Shown piece after piece: positions 10,801 to 22,900 of a stretch of DNA of 64,000 nucleotides (the stretch's first letter is position 1; the number at the start of each line of letters is the position of its first letter). The notes beneath the pieces were generated by a model, which was given only the letters and a program-made list of their open reading frames with translations, had not been told where the DNA came from and ran no database searches. The stretch covers positions 2,442,001 to 2,506,000 of the forward strand of contig CAUEEP010000725.1 of assembly GCA_958450365.1 (NCBI GenBank), read 5' to 3'. The position numbers and the translations under genes were made by a program. Source of the DNA: Mesorhabditis belari (Eukaryota; Nematoda; Chromadorea; Rhabditida; Rhabditidae).

Positions 10801-13062
10801 TCCTTTTAGTTTTCTTCTTTTTATCAATTCTTCTGATTTCCAGTTATCCGTTTCTATCGTCAGACCACTTTCGAGAACTCTGGAGAAATCCAGAGTCGAT
10901 TCGTTGCACACAATCACATTATTCGTTAGTGTCAAAAAACGTATTAGAAAATCTCACTATCAGAGGTCGTGGGTTTTCAGAAAACAAAGAAAGTCTTTCA
11001 AAACTTCTGCAAATTTCAGCTTGAGTTACAGATTTAGTACTAAAGCTTTGAGCTTAAACAAACCCTTGTTCTTAACATATTTTGAGCTGAGCTTCTTAAC
11101 AACATAAGCTAAAAAGAACCCTAACTTCTTTCGTCTTACATTAGTGAACAAGAATATTCAACGATTCTTTAATAAAGAAGTGAAGAAGTTGGCAAGAAAA
11201 AGTAGATATCTAGAGAGGGGATCGTACCCTTTTCCTTTCGGGGAGATGGCTAAGCTGAGCTGAGCTCTAACCACTGAGCTATCCGGTACCAAAGAAGCTT
11301 GAAAAGTTTTCTGAGAACACTACTACATCTGGCATGGGCACGGTATTGGCAAAAGAGCACGAATAGTTAACCAACAATCATCCCAAAAACTTATCACTCG
11401 AAAGAAAGGCACGGTGATCGGTAAAAGAAAATTAGATTCTTCTGAGCCTTCACGCACAAATGGAAGTGATCACCATTCACGTGCACGATCGACACCGCGA
11501 AATTTTGGCTCACAGACCACCCCGAGCACCTCATCGAATTTCGGCCGTGTCGATTCAAGGAGACACAATCGTGAGTGTTGTATTGTGAATAAAGTGTGTT
11601 TCTTTTAAGCAATGACGCTAAAAAGTGGATAATTTGGAAAATATTATCGTACTACCGTAATCTTTTCTCCAGATTTTCTCCCATTTACTTAATTATGATC
11701 TCATTCGATGAGGAATCAAGCTAAAAGAATGGGATAAAACTTAAATAGAACGGACAGAATCTGAAGGAAAGTATGCGGTAGCTTTTCCACCTTTTAGAAA
11801 AGCTATACTTGTGAGAAACACACTCAAATTGTGATTGAATTGAATGAATCGACAAAGCCGATGTTTCATGTTTCAAGGTTAAGCTTGTAGCTGCGAGTCT
11901 AAGCACGATTTAGATGATTTATTTTGGTACTTATCGATTACACTGGCTCTTTTTCAAATATACGAATAATGAACCTTTTTGAAGCGTTTGTAATATTTTT
12001 TCTATTTATAATATGGTTTAAAGTATGCACTCTCAATTGAAAACACTTTCTGACGGCGGGATTCTGCAAAGTTACAAAGATACTAGGAAGGAGGTATACC
12101 CCAACTCTTTAGGGTATCTCAATCCCTTAAAATTGCACCATGGCAAAAAAATAATCAGCAAATAATCAATTAATAATCAAGTTATTCGTAAAAAATGCTT
12201 AAGTTTATCACTTTTTTGATACCTTTTTGATAAAATTTGCATAAAAACGGCCAGTATATCGAGATGTACTCTTATTTTTTCAATGAATATTCGATACTCA
12301 ACCAGTAGACTGAAATCAGTTAGTGAAATTAAAAATTGTCGATTCATCTAACTCTAATTGTGGCTGAGAGTCTAAGCACGATTTAAAGATTTCTTTTTTT
12401 CAAATGTGGTGTTTCATGAGTTTAGTAGTGTTTTTTTTTGCAGAATAGCGTTGGATTAGAATTTAGTTGTTCCTAGATTCAATTGTATTTGAAATTAAGC
12501 CAGGATTTTTTTGGTTTCAGTAAAAAGATTGAAGCTAACGAATTCTCTTTGAAATTTTGACTGATATTGAAATTAAAGATTCAACCATAAAAAAGATGTA
12601 AGTAAATGACACCTACAGTACTGGATAATGAAATATGATATTTGAAAAACGATCGTCACTTTCGCGCGTCTGTAACGCCCTTGTCTTTGAGTTTAAACTA
12701 TTAGTGTTATACATTTTCTGAAAGCTCTTTTCAAGGGCTACACAATGGTAATATTAATATTTAGAAATACGGTAAAGACAAGGGAGTTACAGACTCGCGA
12801 AAGTGACGACCTTTTTTCAAATATGATATTTCATTGTCCAGTAGTGTATAAAGCTAACTAAAGGCTAAAATATCTTATTCAGGTCATTCAGCGGGTCGCT
12901 CAAATGCAACACTTTCTGAAGAAGAGGTAAAAGAATATTCAGCAAGGCTCGAAATTCAAATACAATTTTCAGCCACCACAATCATCGGAAAAGAAAAAGA
13001 AAAAGCGCGGCTTCTTCTCGTTTATTCGAAAAAGTAAAAAAGATAGACACAAGGAGACATAG
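1872..13062 (+). CDS. add-1: Adducin (membrane-skeleton protein), multi-exon
   Basis: Adducin caps actin filaments and recruits spectrin at the membrane skeleton. Phase-consistent exons: 1872-1903, 2468-2540, 2943-3023, 3158-3266, 4412-4554, 4594-4737, 4928-5095, 5237-5296, 5632-5730 or 6646-6744, 6811-6895, 6977-7086, 7590-7715, 7787-7939, 7981-8082, 8154-8270, 8336-8434, 8504-8578, 9208-9352, 9398-9427, 10618-10719, 11436-11570, 12883-12926, 12973-13062. The head is a class II aldolase-like domain with the family motifs [32 protein letters not shown] and [12 protein letters not shown]. The neck has [13 protein letters not shown]. The protein ends in the lysine-rich MARCKS-like tail ([11 protein letters not shown]). 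Predicted length is about 711 residues from ATG 3158 and about 773 from ATG 1872. The join from 3023 to the 3158 exon is not in phase (see findings). Orthology to add-1 rather than add-2 is assumed. Confidence 0.93.
2061..2285. repeat. Foldback repeat family A, copy 1
   Basis: The two ends are inverted repeats of about 60 bp: TTTGCCATTGG near the left end and CCAATGGCAAAG near the right. A near-identical element lies at 32860-33080. It sits in adducin intron 1. No coding capacity, so a short non-autonomous (MITE-like) element. Confidence 0.75.
3158..3266 (+). other. Adducin exon with possible internal start codon
   Basis: This exon joins in phase to 4412 and supplies the head segment ending in SMHGF. 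No AG acceptor upstream gives a phase compatible with the exon that ends at 3023. An in-frame ATG at 3158 ([11 protein letters not shown]) could start a shorter isoform. An unrecognised splice or a one-base sequence error is the other explanation. Confidence 0.5.
3359..3443 (+). promoter_or_regulatory. U1 snRNA upstream (PSE-like) region, copy 2
   Basis: Nearly identical to 820-903, with only scattered substitutions, and ends at the same distance from the U1 start. It lies within an adducin intron, so this U1 gene probably has its own promoter there. Confidence 0.65.
3444..3607 (+). ncRNA. U1 spliceosomal snRNA, copy 2 (intronic)
   Basis: Same RNA as 904-1067, with the 5' splice-site-recognition sequence, both protein-binding loops, Sm site and terminal hairpin unchanged. 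It lies on the coding strand inside the adducin intron 3267-4411. Identity of the body and upstream block points to a recent tandem duplication or gene conversion. Confidence 0.95.
5632..5730 (+). other. Adducin alternative exon, version a
   Basis: 99 bp, 33 codons, phase 0 at both ends, flanked by TTTCAAG and GTGTTG. It encodes the segment around [16 protein letters not shown], equivalent to the human adducin segment RNHGLVSVGESVEEAF. It aligns gap-free with the exon at 6646-6744, so using both would duplicate a structural element of the head domain. Use of one or the other is inferred. Confidence 0.75.
5800..6513. repeat. Foldback element (about 714 bp) between duplicated adducin exons
   Basis: Inverted terminal repeats of roughly 150 bp: ACAAGGTGGCC at the left and GGCCACCCTGT at the right. 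Both arms contain ATCTTGGCTGTAGCTT and its complement. Mariner-type ends (ACAGGGTG-like) suggest a non-autonomous DNA transposon. No open frame for a transposase. Confidence 0.75.
6646..6744 (+). other. Adducin alternative exon, version b
   Basis: 99 bp, 33 codons, phase 0 at both ends, flanked by TTTTTTTTAG and GTTTTA. It encodes the segment around [16 protein letters not shown] and matches the exon at 5632 position for position (shared RxQGF and IEEA). Either version splices in phase to 6811. Confidence 0.75.
7110..7398 (-). pseudogene. Tc1-family transposase N-terminal relic
   Basis: On the minus strand, pieces in different frames resemble a transposase N-terminal helix-turn-helix region: [19 protein letters not shown], then [20 protein letters not shown]. 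The order and the GRPxKTT AT-hook-like linker match the transposase at 49888. Frameshifts separate the pieces and the catalytic domain is absent. Lies in adducin intron 7087-7589. Confidence 0.5.
9569..10334. repeat. Foldback element with about 240-bp inverted repeats
   Basis: Ends are CAGGATGACCGCGAATTATGG and its complement, bounded by TA at 9567-9568 and 10335-10336, as in Tc1/mariner insertions. Both arms also share GGCATCATTTATCTACAAAG and AAACTCATTTTACAAGCTCT. No transposase, so a MITE or foldback transposon in adducin intron 9428-10617. Confidence 0.85.
11217..11291 (-). other. tRNA-like sequence (degenerate)
   Basis: The minus strand has a tRNA A-box/D-arm (GGATAGCTCAGTGGTTAGAGC) and a B-box-like GGGTACGATCCC, but the 3' acceptor strand does not pair with the 5' one. 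Probably a pseudo-tRNA or tRNA-derived repeat. The D-arm is nearly the same as the one at 16682-16754. Confidence 0.4.
12616..12846. repeat. Palindromic MITE family B, copy 1
   Basis: Ends CAGTACTGGATAATG and CATTGTCCAGTAGTG, flanked by TA on both sides. The arms share CGTCACTTTCGCG and TGAAATATGATATTTGA as inverted repeats. A second copy in opposite orientation is at 37103-37322. Lies in adducin intron 11571-12882. Confidence 0.8.
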
Positions 13063-13518
13063 GTGAATGAGGATCGATTTTAATGGGTAGATATTGTGTA
13101 CTTCAAATTATTCCAGGATTCGTAGAATTTCAAAGTTCAATAGAATTTCATTTTGAAACAGATTAAGTACCATAATTCCCTAAAAAACTTTAGACTTATC
13201 TAGCCAAAAAGTTCAAAAATGCTTGCTTTTCACTAATTCTTACCCTGGGAAGGTTATGAGACTAATATATAAAATCAAAATTTTAGAACTAACAACTCAT
13301 TTTCAGAAACACCAAAGCCTCAACGGATTGTCACCACTGTTTGATATCAAAGCCATTCAAGAACTTTCTCCTAGAATTTCATTTTAATAAATTGATGGTA
13401 CTATATTTTTGCATTGCTTCGGGTTTTTTTTCGATGTTTTCTGATGAAAAGAGGCCGATTTTCCGTCTAGTCATGCTTCATTGTGATACCGATAAATGTC
13501 AAGTCATTACAAAAATTG

Positions 13519-13524
13519 AATAAA
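13519..13524 (+). terminator. Polyadenylation signal of adducin
   Basis: AATAAA about 460 bp after the adducin stop codon, followed by a T-rich stretch. It is the last such signal before the next gene's trans-splice site. Confidence 0.5.
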
Positions 13525-13913
13525 GTTTTTATTAATGTTTACATTTCTTAACGAGATTGTTCCCAGCAATGAAGTGGATACTTTGAGAAAGAAAACAAAT
13601 CGTAAGCTGAGCTGTTTTTGGAAGCTGAGCTGTTTTTGGCAGTACAGAGAAAGACAAAATCGACAATTCCTTTAAAATTGCTAATATTTTTCTTAAATTT
13701 ACTTTTTAGGCATTCGAACTATAGTTACAATTTCCAGTTTTTACAAAGAAATCCTTTCTGGCGTGCTATTTAACTTTTTATCTCTCTCACCGCTCTGCTG
13801 TGGTTCGCACAGCGGAAAAAATAAGATTTTAGTGCCCCAGAAAGGATTTGCTTAGCATTTTGAGCCTAAAGTACTTTGTATTTAAAGTACCAAAGCCCAA
13901 ATCCTCAGAAATC

Positions 13914-13927
13914 TTTTGTTTCAGCAA
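13914..13927 (+). promoter_or_regulatory. Probable spliced-leader acceptor before BORCS7-like gene
   Basis: TTTTGTTTCAG followed by CAA and the start ATG at 13928. An acceptor 3 nt before a start codon with no upstream exon in frame is typical of nematode trans-splicing. The gap from the adducin poly(A) signal is about 400 bp, so an adducin operon is possible but the spacing is longer than usual. Confidence 0.5.
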
Positions 13928-16900
13928 ATGCATCAACAAAGCGGCAAAGTCACTTTGGAGAGTAAAGAGAAATTGCCGAGCAAATTGTACGATGTGGTCT
14001 GTGATGCAAATCTTCTCGTCTCTCACATTCAAGCGGCTAGTGGGAGTAATGAGGTGAGAAATTTGATTGATATTACGCCAGCTTTGAAGAATTGAGTTTA
14101 AAGCGATCTTAAAGATCAAGTAGAAAAGGAGAAATGAAGTGATTAAACATTAAATGTTTAAAACAACTCCTGCAAACATTAAATGTTTGCAGGAGAGTTT
14201 TTTGAACTAATTATTAGCAAGTTTGAAATTGTTCTTAGCTTAAAAGTACTGTTCGACAAGTTTTGGCGATCAAGTTTGATTAAAGGAGAAAAGATCAAAT
14301 TTGTGGCGTTTTGTAAAGAATCAATGAGCAAATTGACGCCTTCGAACTCGACTTTACTTCAAAAATTGGTCATTTTCGTATTTAAAGAGTAGTAAATCAC
14401 ACACTCAATTTCATTAAATAAAATGTTTTAATTCGATAAGGCATAGACTGTATTTCCAACTTGCAGATGCTCGGCACGGCCACAAAGCAATTCGTCGCAC
14501 AGGAGAACACGATCGAATGCACTGCTCAAGTCGGTTTTGATCAGAGAATTCAGAATTTATTCCATACAAAACTTAGATTTTTAAAGTAAAACTGGAATGT
14601 TTGTCTGACTCTGAATCCATTTTTTTAGGCTATTGATCGCCTGAACAAATTGGTGGACGACCTCGATGATGCTCTGCCGTTCCCATCAGAAATGTGAGTT
14701 CCGAAATTTTATTTCATTCATTCAAAAACTATACATGTAGACAAGTTACTTTAAAACAAAAGTAAAACCCGAAAATTGAACACTCCACATATTCGATAAC
14801 ATATTTGCATAGAGAAAAATTGGAATGACGAAAAATTGGGGGTTGTTGTGGATAAAGGAATGCCTAAAACAAAATAAAGCTGAGAAATTGGATTGCTGAA
14901 GAGATTCGACTTTTTCAATAGAAAAACTACGATTTTAAACTGTTTTTGGGGAAAAGCTCAATTTGGATAACAAAATTTGAATTGAAAACAATCTTTGGCA
15001 ACGTTTCCTAAAATGCACTTCTAGATGAGCAAGGGGTTTGAAGAAGTAGATTTTCCTCGCTCAAACCTCTTGGGTAAATGAACCGGCTTAGATTTGAGCC
15101 TCGATAACAGTTAGTTCCGAGAAAGCGGTGGCGATCTCGTAGAATTCTTGTGGAGTGGCTCGTTTCTCTGGATCGATGTCGAGAAGGCAATGAATGAGAT
15201 CGATGATAGCGGGGGAAGTTCCCTCGGGTAATTCAGGGTAGTCATACGCTTCATAGTTCCCGCCAGCCATGTAGAGGAATAGACGACAGAGAGAGCACTC
15301 GTCGAAGGGAATCTGAAGTTTCTTGAATAAATTTTGGGTTTATGAAGAGTTAGGTTACTATCTCTTCTTCCACTCCTTCTTTTCCTTGTCTTTTCTACTT
15401 CTTCTTGGGCGAAAAAGGCGCTGATGGCTTAGTGGTAGCATTTGCCCGGTAAGCAGAATTCAATTCAACAGCAGCGAGGATTCAATTCCCCTTTTTTTCC
15501 CGTTCAATTCCAAATTCTTTGCCATTCATTTCTTTACTATATTATTTGCATTCAAGTTATTAGTTTAGAGTTCAAACATTTGCTCTTACAAGACTATTTG
15601 GGTTTTTACAACTCACATCTCCGGTAAGGCACTGATAGATGAGACATCCGATCGACCAAATGTCGACTTTCGAGTTGTACTCGCAGATCTTCAACAAATT
15701 TGCTCCAACTTCTGGTGCCATATAGTAAAACGTGCCAGCAACGTTACACAGGCTCGCCTCGCCAAGTGTTCGAGCAATTCCTAAACAAATTTCAGAGTCC
15801 AAAGAGATAGATTAGGCTTTAAAAGTTCAATTTTAATATCTTGAAGAGGCTACTCACCAAAATCGGTGATCTTGGCCCCCGAGAATTCACGAGATCCCTT
15901 GATCTGATAAGAGACGAGAATGTTTTGTGGCTTGATATCTCTGTGCACGATTCTTAGCTCATTCAAAGCCTTGTATCCACGAGCCAGATTGTCGATGATC
16001 AATCTAAATTCAGTTTATAGCTTTGTTTTTCCTAGTCTTGTTTTATGATCCTATTGTTCTCGAATCAAGTGGGTTTTACAAGGTAATTGGTTTCAGGTGT
16101 TTGATTTTATTGACGTATTTTGAAATTCTTAAAACTTAGAGGAAAGGTTCAGCTAGTTTGTGATTCACTAAAAGAGCAGCTGTTTCTATTTCTGACTTCT
16201 TTGCTCACTTGAGATTTTTTGGAGTGAGTCGACCGTTGGGTGCACGTTTTCTCAAATGATTGTCGAGATCGGTGTCCAGTAGTTCCATGATTACACAGCT
16301 TGTCACCTAGAAAAGAACAAGAACATTATGAGAATGGCTGAAAATAGGGCAAAGTCGTGTAAAGGAGCTAAGATTTGTAAATCTGAATGTGAAAAACAGA
16401 TGGCATGTAACTTTTGGTATCAAAGATACTGTATACTTCCACTAAAATATGACGAGTCAAAAGGTATTTAAGTAGCAAGGCTAAATATCCCTATTTTGCT
16501 ATTTTACTAAAGACTAAACATAAATATTTGTTCTACTAAAGCACGAGTATTCAACCGGAACCGGAATACTTTGTCATACTTGAGTTGGTCTTAAAGACTT
16601 TAAAGGGTTCACTAGTCAGACCATGATATAATATCGTTAGTTAGTGATAATAAAGTAAAGTAAAGAATGGGAAAGAAAGATTTCCGGATAGGAGATTGAA
16701 CCCTCGACCTTTTTACTTTCCAGGCAAATGCTCTAACCACTGAGCTATCCGGGATCTTTTTGCTAGAGAAGAAAGAGGAAAGACAAGGAGGAAGAGAAAG
16801 GAAAAAAGAGAAGGAAATAAGACAAGGGCTTTTTTGATTAAGACTTGTTAGCCAAATTCTAATTAAAGCCACTCACCGGATCAATATCACAAATATCCAA

Positions 16901-19900
16901 CACTCCGACCAAATATTTCGACTTTAGCGACTTGATCACTGAAAGCTCTTGATCCTTGATGTTCATTTTGGCCAAACGTTTCACGGCAACCTAAATTTCA
17001 GATGAAAATTTGAAAAGTTTGATAAGTTTCTCATTGTTAGCTAATACTTTTCTCAAAACTTATTTATTTAGTGTCTATTTACAAATATTTTGATGATATT
17101 TATTAGTTCCCGCTTTACTTGATTCAAATTCCGTGCTTTCGTGCCTGAATTTCTCTGAATTCAGGCACGAAAGCTCGGAATTTTTCAATTCCCAATCTTT
17201 CCAGAACAAAAATCATCTTTTGCACCAAAGTTCCTCATTTCCATTTTCCCATTTTCGGGAAGCTTCCTCAGAAATTCAATCTCCGTATTGCACTTCAACT
17301 CAAAGAGAAAAATTCTGTGCAAATTCGCGAATCGCCAATTTTTCCGTATTGACGTCAGCGAGTATTTGAAAAGAATCCGATTTTCATTTGAAATAGAGTC
17401 TTTTTCGAAGAAAAAAGAAGAAAAGAATGTGCAAATCCCCATGAGACCCGTTATTCTTTGGAATTTTCTCCTCCGTTCATACATAAACACAATGGTTGGC
17501 TTTTCTTTTCATTTTTTTTCTCCATTTACTTCTTTTCTTCATTTCCTAGAGTCTATTCATCACATGTGCTTCGAAGCATTGAGAAATTTTCTTTAAAAGC
17601 GCACAAATAATGACAAAAATTTTCTGGAGGTCAAACAACCAAATGGTCATAATATTTGAAGTCAAAAATAGACGAAAAAATTAATTTTCTCGGGAATTGA
17701 GTACAAATTTGGCTCACGAATCAAATGTTCAGCCTTATTTGAGTTCAAGTTTCTAAGAATTGGCTTGCAATTCGTTAAATCTATTAAGATTAATCTATTA
17801 AGATTAAATCTATTTTAAGTTAGATATGAAGACACTTCTGGATTTTAATTTCTTTACTTTTGAGTCATAACTACTCAGTAGTTTAGTTTTCTTGAATTTT
17901 CCGATTTGTGTAATGAAACAACAAATGCGTAATGGGCATCAATTCCGAAAAAAAACAAATGCGTAATGGGCATCAATTAGGCCAATTTTGTTACTTAGTT
18001 CTAAGAAAAAGAAAAAGAAACGAGTTCCGGAAGACTTTATGACTCAACTGTGTACTAATGATCTTTTGAGTTGGAAAAAGGATAAGAAATTTGGAAACAT
18101 TCATGTTTGATTGATTTTAATGTAAGCTAGAGGCAAATTTTAGACTTCTGTTGTATTATTTTAAACTGAGCAGCATACGTAACTTGGAAATTGTCGAATT
18201 AATTGTTCTTGAGAAAATTTGGGTTAGCAGTAAAATGTTTTAAGTCAGATTTTACTTTTGAGATTCGATTTTCTAGGGTTTCCTAGGAGTTTCTAGTCTT
18301 TAAAAACACTGACCGGCATATTATTTCCATGATCGTTTCCCTTGAAAACGACTCCATACGATCCGAGTCCAATCAGCGAGCTCAACGTGTCGTGATACGA
18401 ATATTTCTCACCAACGTGGATCTAAACTTGAAAAATTGAACTCTTAGAATTAAATTGTAGTTGAGAAAATGATCTTCAATAAGTTTTAAACATGAAATCT
18501 TTCTAAAAAACTTTAAAATAACATATCTTTATGGTACTTTAGCCTAATTGAAGCACTCTTTTTCCATTCTTTAATGTAACTTCCTTGTCTTGAAATAGTT
18601 AGTCTTAATGTGTGAAAGTGGAAGCTTCGCAATCATTTCCTGGTTCTTGGGGAAATGGAGAAAATTGGAAATCAGCTTTAGAAAAAAAGTGGGGAAAAGA
18701 CGGCTGGGAAAAGTGTAGAAAAAAATGAGACCTCTTCTTCGGAAAAAGTAGGCAATGGTGGCTCATCGGCATTGGATTCATCTCCTGGATCGGCTGGTGC
18801 AGCGCCTCCCATCTGAAATTTGCATATTGCAAGATTTGTGAGCAAAAATCTAGATTTTGAAATGTGAAAGTTGGCACATTTTAAGGCTGATTGAAGCATT
18901 TTAAAAGATTTCTAAAGCTTGAAAAAACAATGAACTGAGTATTTCAGTATTCAAAAAAAGCTCAAAAAGACTGAAATTTAAATTGAAGTATTTATAAGTA
19001 AATTAAAGTATCTAACGGTTAACTCCAGCATTTCAAAAGTTGTATTGATTTAAAAATTTGAGATTTATTTGATCAGATTTGTCAAATCAAAGCTAGGATA
19101 GTTTTTTTAGCTATAAGAACAGCCAAATCAAAGTTTTTACAGCCATATACCCAATTGGAAAATTGGAAATTGGCAATTGAGTTTAGAACTCAAAACGCTT
19201 TCTAAAGCTAATAATTTCTTAAAAGGCTTTCAAAAACACATAACCCAGAATGAGAGTTATAACGAAAAAGCCATGCGTTCACTTTATAGGCTTTTTTGTG
19301 AAGAGACAAAGAAGAAAACAATCGTTTCCTGTTCACAAACATGTGCCTTTTACTACTATTTGGGCTTTTTGTGGGCGGAAAGAAGGGGGAATGGGCGTGT
19401 GCTTCACGTGGTGGGATCATCGGGAAATAGGAGTGGAAGGGGGTGTCCCCATCTTTCCCATTTCGGTGAGTGACTCACCAAGTCAGTCAAGATCACGAGA
19501 GTCAGTCATAAAGACGCCTAATATCTTTAGTGAGTAGTAAACTAGTACTATTGTCAAATCTATGCAAGTAATGCTTGATTCGAGCTTTACTGGATCCAGT
19601 TTAGTACAGTTTGTCTCAGGTTTTGCCATAGTACCACTGTATCAACTTACTTTCCTAGATTACTGTCCTTTCCTAGTGGTTTACTCTGATGCTCTTTCTG
19701 CTATCTAAATAAGTATAATCCTGTTCTATTGGCTGAACCGTAAAAGCCAAAACAACTATTTTTTTGACTAAGCTTACAGCAATTAAATCTTATAATTAGT
19801 TTTTACAGAAGATAAAAGCTAAATCAACTATCGTTCTACTTTAAACTATGTACTTTTCCGGCTTCTAGAAGCTTCTAGAACACCAAGCTCCACATGCATT

Positions 19901-22900
19901 ATGGAGAAAGGAAAGTGCAATCAGGGTTTCCCCATCTTTCCCCTTTCCTTTCCCAGTGACTCATCAAAGGAATCATGAAAAGACAAGCCAGACATTATAG
20001 AAATATTTCTCTTCTCTTTGCTATAGGTAAGCGGATCGGAAGTCGAAAATAGAACGGGGCAAGAAAGGGAAAGCGTACACAAGGTACACAGGTGACGGGA
20101 AATGATGTCATGGGGCTGAGTTTGACTGAAGGAAGAGACCAGCAGCAGGTGGATTGGTTAGGAAAGATTCTGGAGCTTTCGAGACTAGTTGAGTCATTTG
20201 GAAACTGCCGTTTTAAACTGTTTATTTCAAAGTTGCTTTCTGGGACTACCGACTCATGGAGTTACTTGTTCTCATAAGTACTACTGACTGATCAAGTAAA
20301 GCTTACAATTTGTAAAGCCAATTCAAAAAGTAACACTAGCGCTAGCAATGGTAAAGATTTTTAAGTTAAATGAGCTCAAACCCACCGAACAAGAACCAAA
20401 TTTAGAGCAGTAAGTGAAAAAAGATCAGAAACCGATAAATGCCAAGGCTTGAGGATCAAAAATTAACTGAATCTCTAAGCTGCTTGATTCCCCTAATATG
20501 TTCTCTATTCTTCTGCTTGAATAGCCAGGGAATGGCCATTTATCAAGTCTTTTTCTTTTCCGCTGATCCACCAATTCTTTATATGTAGATGTCTGGTCAT
20601 CGGGAGGGAAAACATAACTGACAAAAAAGAGGGGAAAACCTCAAAAAGCACTCAAATAAATTTGTTATTTGAACTATGTATTGAAAAAAGATTCAATAGC
20701 TGACGTTTGGCAAAACAGATAGTTTATGAAATTTTGATTTGGTTTTGTGAATGATTGATTGGCAGTAGATTGTTTTCTGAAAACGACAGTTTTCAGTGAT
20801 TTTTGATTGCTTTTTAAAAAACTAGGTAGCTTTTGACAGGTGATATCAAACACCGAATTTTCTAGGTAGAAACTAGATTCAGGTGGATCTAGATTAGCAC
20901 TGAATACAGGTGAAATCTGATCTCAAGTATAGAACAAGAGTAGTAGCTAAAAAACTTAATATATGATCAATTACAAATAATGAAAATGAAAAGGCGTTTA
21001 AAGCAAACACTTTAATCTCAAGGTGATCTGCGATCGAACTTCAACGCTGAGAAAAATTTCTGAGAAAGACAGTCAACAGATTTTGAAGGGGAAAAGCCTT
21101 TCCGATGACGCAAAACGGTAGGAAAAGTAAGCGGGATTCATTTTGGCGGTCCACGTTTGAGTAAACAGTTAAACATTCGTGCACCGGAAGAAATTTGAAG
21201 CGAGGCTTTTTGCTTACAAACGGTGGTCAAATCGATTTACAAGATAGAGAAAAAGGAGGAGGTTTCTGAATTGGAGAATTGAGAAAAGTCGTGCAAAGTT
21301 AGAGGGCTAATCTCATGGCTGTCATTGTTAAATATCTCATTATGAAATACCCTGAGCAATGTAAAGCAAATGTTGACTGAATCTCTTGAGTCAATTTGGC
21401 TAGATCCACACTTTTCCATTTGCAAATTTGACTCGGAAGTATTGAGTTAAAAGGTGATTTTAAGCCATTTTAAAAGTCTTTTACTTACAAAAGAAGCAAA
21501 ACCTTGAATTTGAACCTTTCTGATTATAAAGAAGGTTGACTGATCGTTTTTGACAGCCAAACTTGATTTCCTAGAAGAAAGTGTAAAGTTGACGAATCAA
21601 ATTCATACAAACAAACGATTCATTCCAAAAATCACTCTAGTTTTCTTTCTAGAACTAAAAACTTCTCAAAATCCTTTCTTCCCTTATATACTGATTTACT
21701 GTAAATTCCCGCAAATACAATTCCCATAAAAAGCTCTAGTTTAAACGTTCTCGAAGCTGTTCTTGTCCGATAATTTGCTCTCGTAAATAAGCTTTTTCAG
21801 CATTTTCAGTTCTTCGAAAATTGGCTTGGCTTGAGTCTTTGAAAATTAAAAATAGAAGCAAATTCCTTTCTGAGAATCTTGAAATTGGGAATTGGAATTG
21901 GGAAAAGGTAGCTGATTTTGCGGGAATTCTTTGGGTGAATTGGCTGACAACTTTCGAGAACTAGAGGGAAAAAGCAGTGAAATTGGGCATCGAATGCATG
22001 AAATATAGGGTGACAAGTTGGAGCGGAATTCCTCAAAAATTCCTTTTTCAGAAAAATGGTTCAGATAAGAGATAAGTTAGAGCTTTGGCTCTGTTCTGGA
22101 ACACCCAGAGCTTCCGTTTTCAAATGAAATTTTGCTTTTAGTCGTTGATCGTATGAAATTCCTGAATCAACTTGCAAAAAGACTGGGAAAGGGCTTTTTT
22201 CCAGTTTTGATTCGAAATTTGAAGCCATTCTTTGAGCGAATCTCTTCAGTGAATTGGATTTGGCTGGATTTCTTTCTTGGAGCCACTCCACCCCCAAATT
22301 AAGAGCATTTCAAGGGCTTCTCAAGAAATTGAGAAAAAATCAGAAAATGGATGACGTCAAGATTGGTGGAATGGAAAGATCGCAAAAAATTGATTGAAGA
22401 GTTAAACCCTAAAATTGGTTGAACAGTTAAAGTAGGACAAGGTTTAGGCTTATCTTTCTAGGTTTTTTTCGGAAGGGGTAAGCGATCAGTTTATTGAAAA
22501 AATGAATGGATAAGCTGATGGGAATTATTAGATAAATCGGATTAGAGAACATAAAAAAAGAAGCGATTTTAAGGATGGTTTAGCAAAATTGTCGACAACT
22601 TGCAATTACTCAAGCAAAAATATTTTTGAGATAGCTTACTCATAGGCTGTTTTGTAGGGAGTTTTTCTTTTGCACTCATGAACTGAAGAGTGAATAGAGA
22701 ACTTATTCATAGGTTGTTTTTTCAAAGCAAGAATCATGACAAGAAATCCTCATAGAATCAAGCTCAAGTTTAACCCAATAAGGTATAGTATTTTGGATTG
22801 ATGAAATGAACCTTACTATAGGCAAAAAGTTTGAGAGGAAAAGGAAAAGAAAAAGTAAAGTAAAGGAAAAGAAATACAAGGAAAATTATCACCCAAACAA

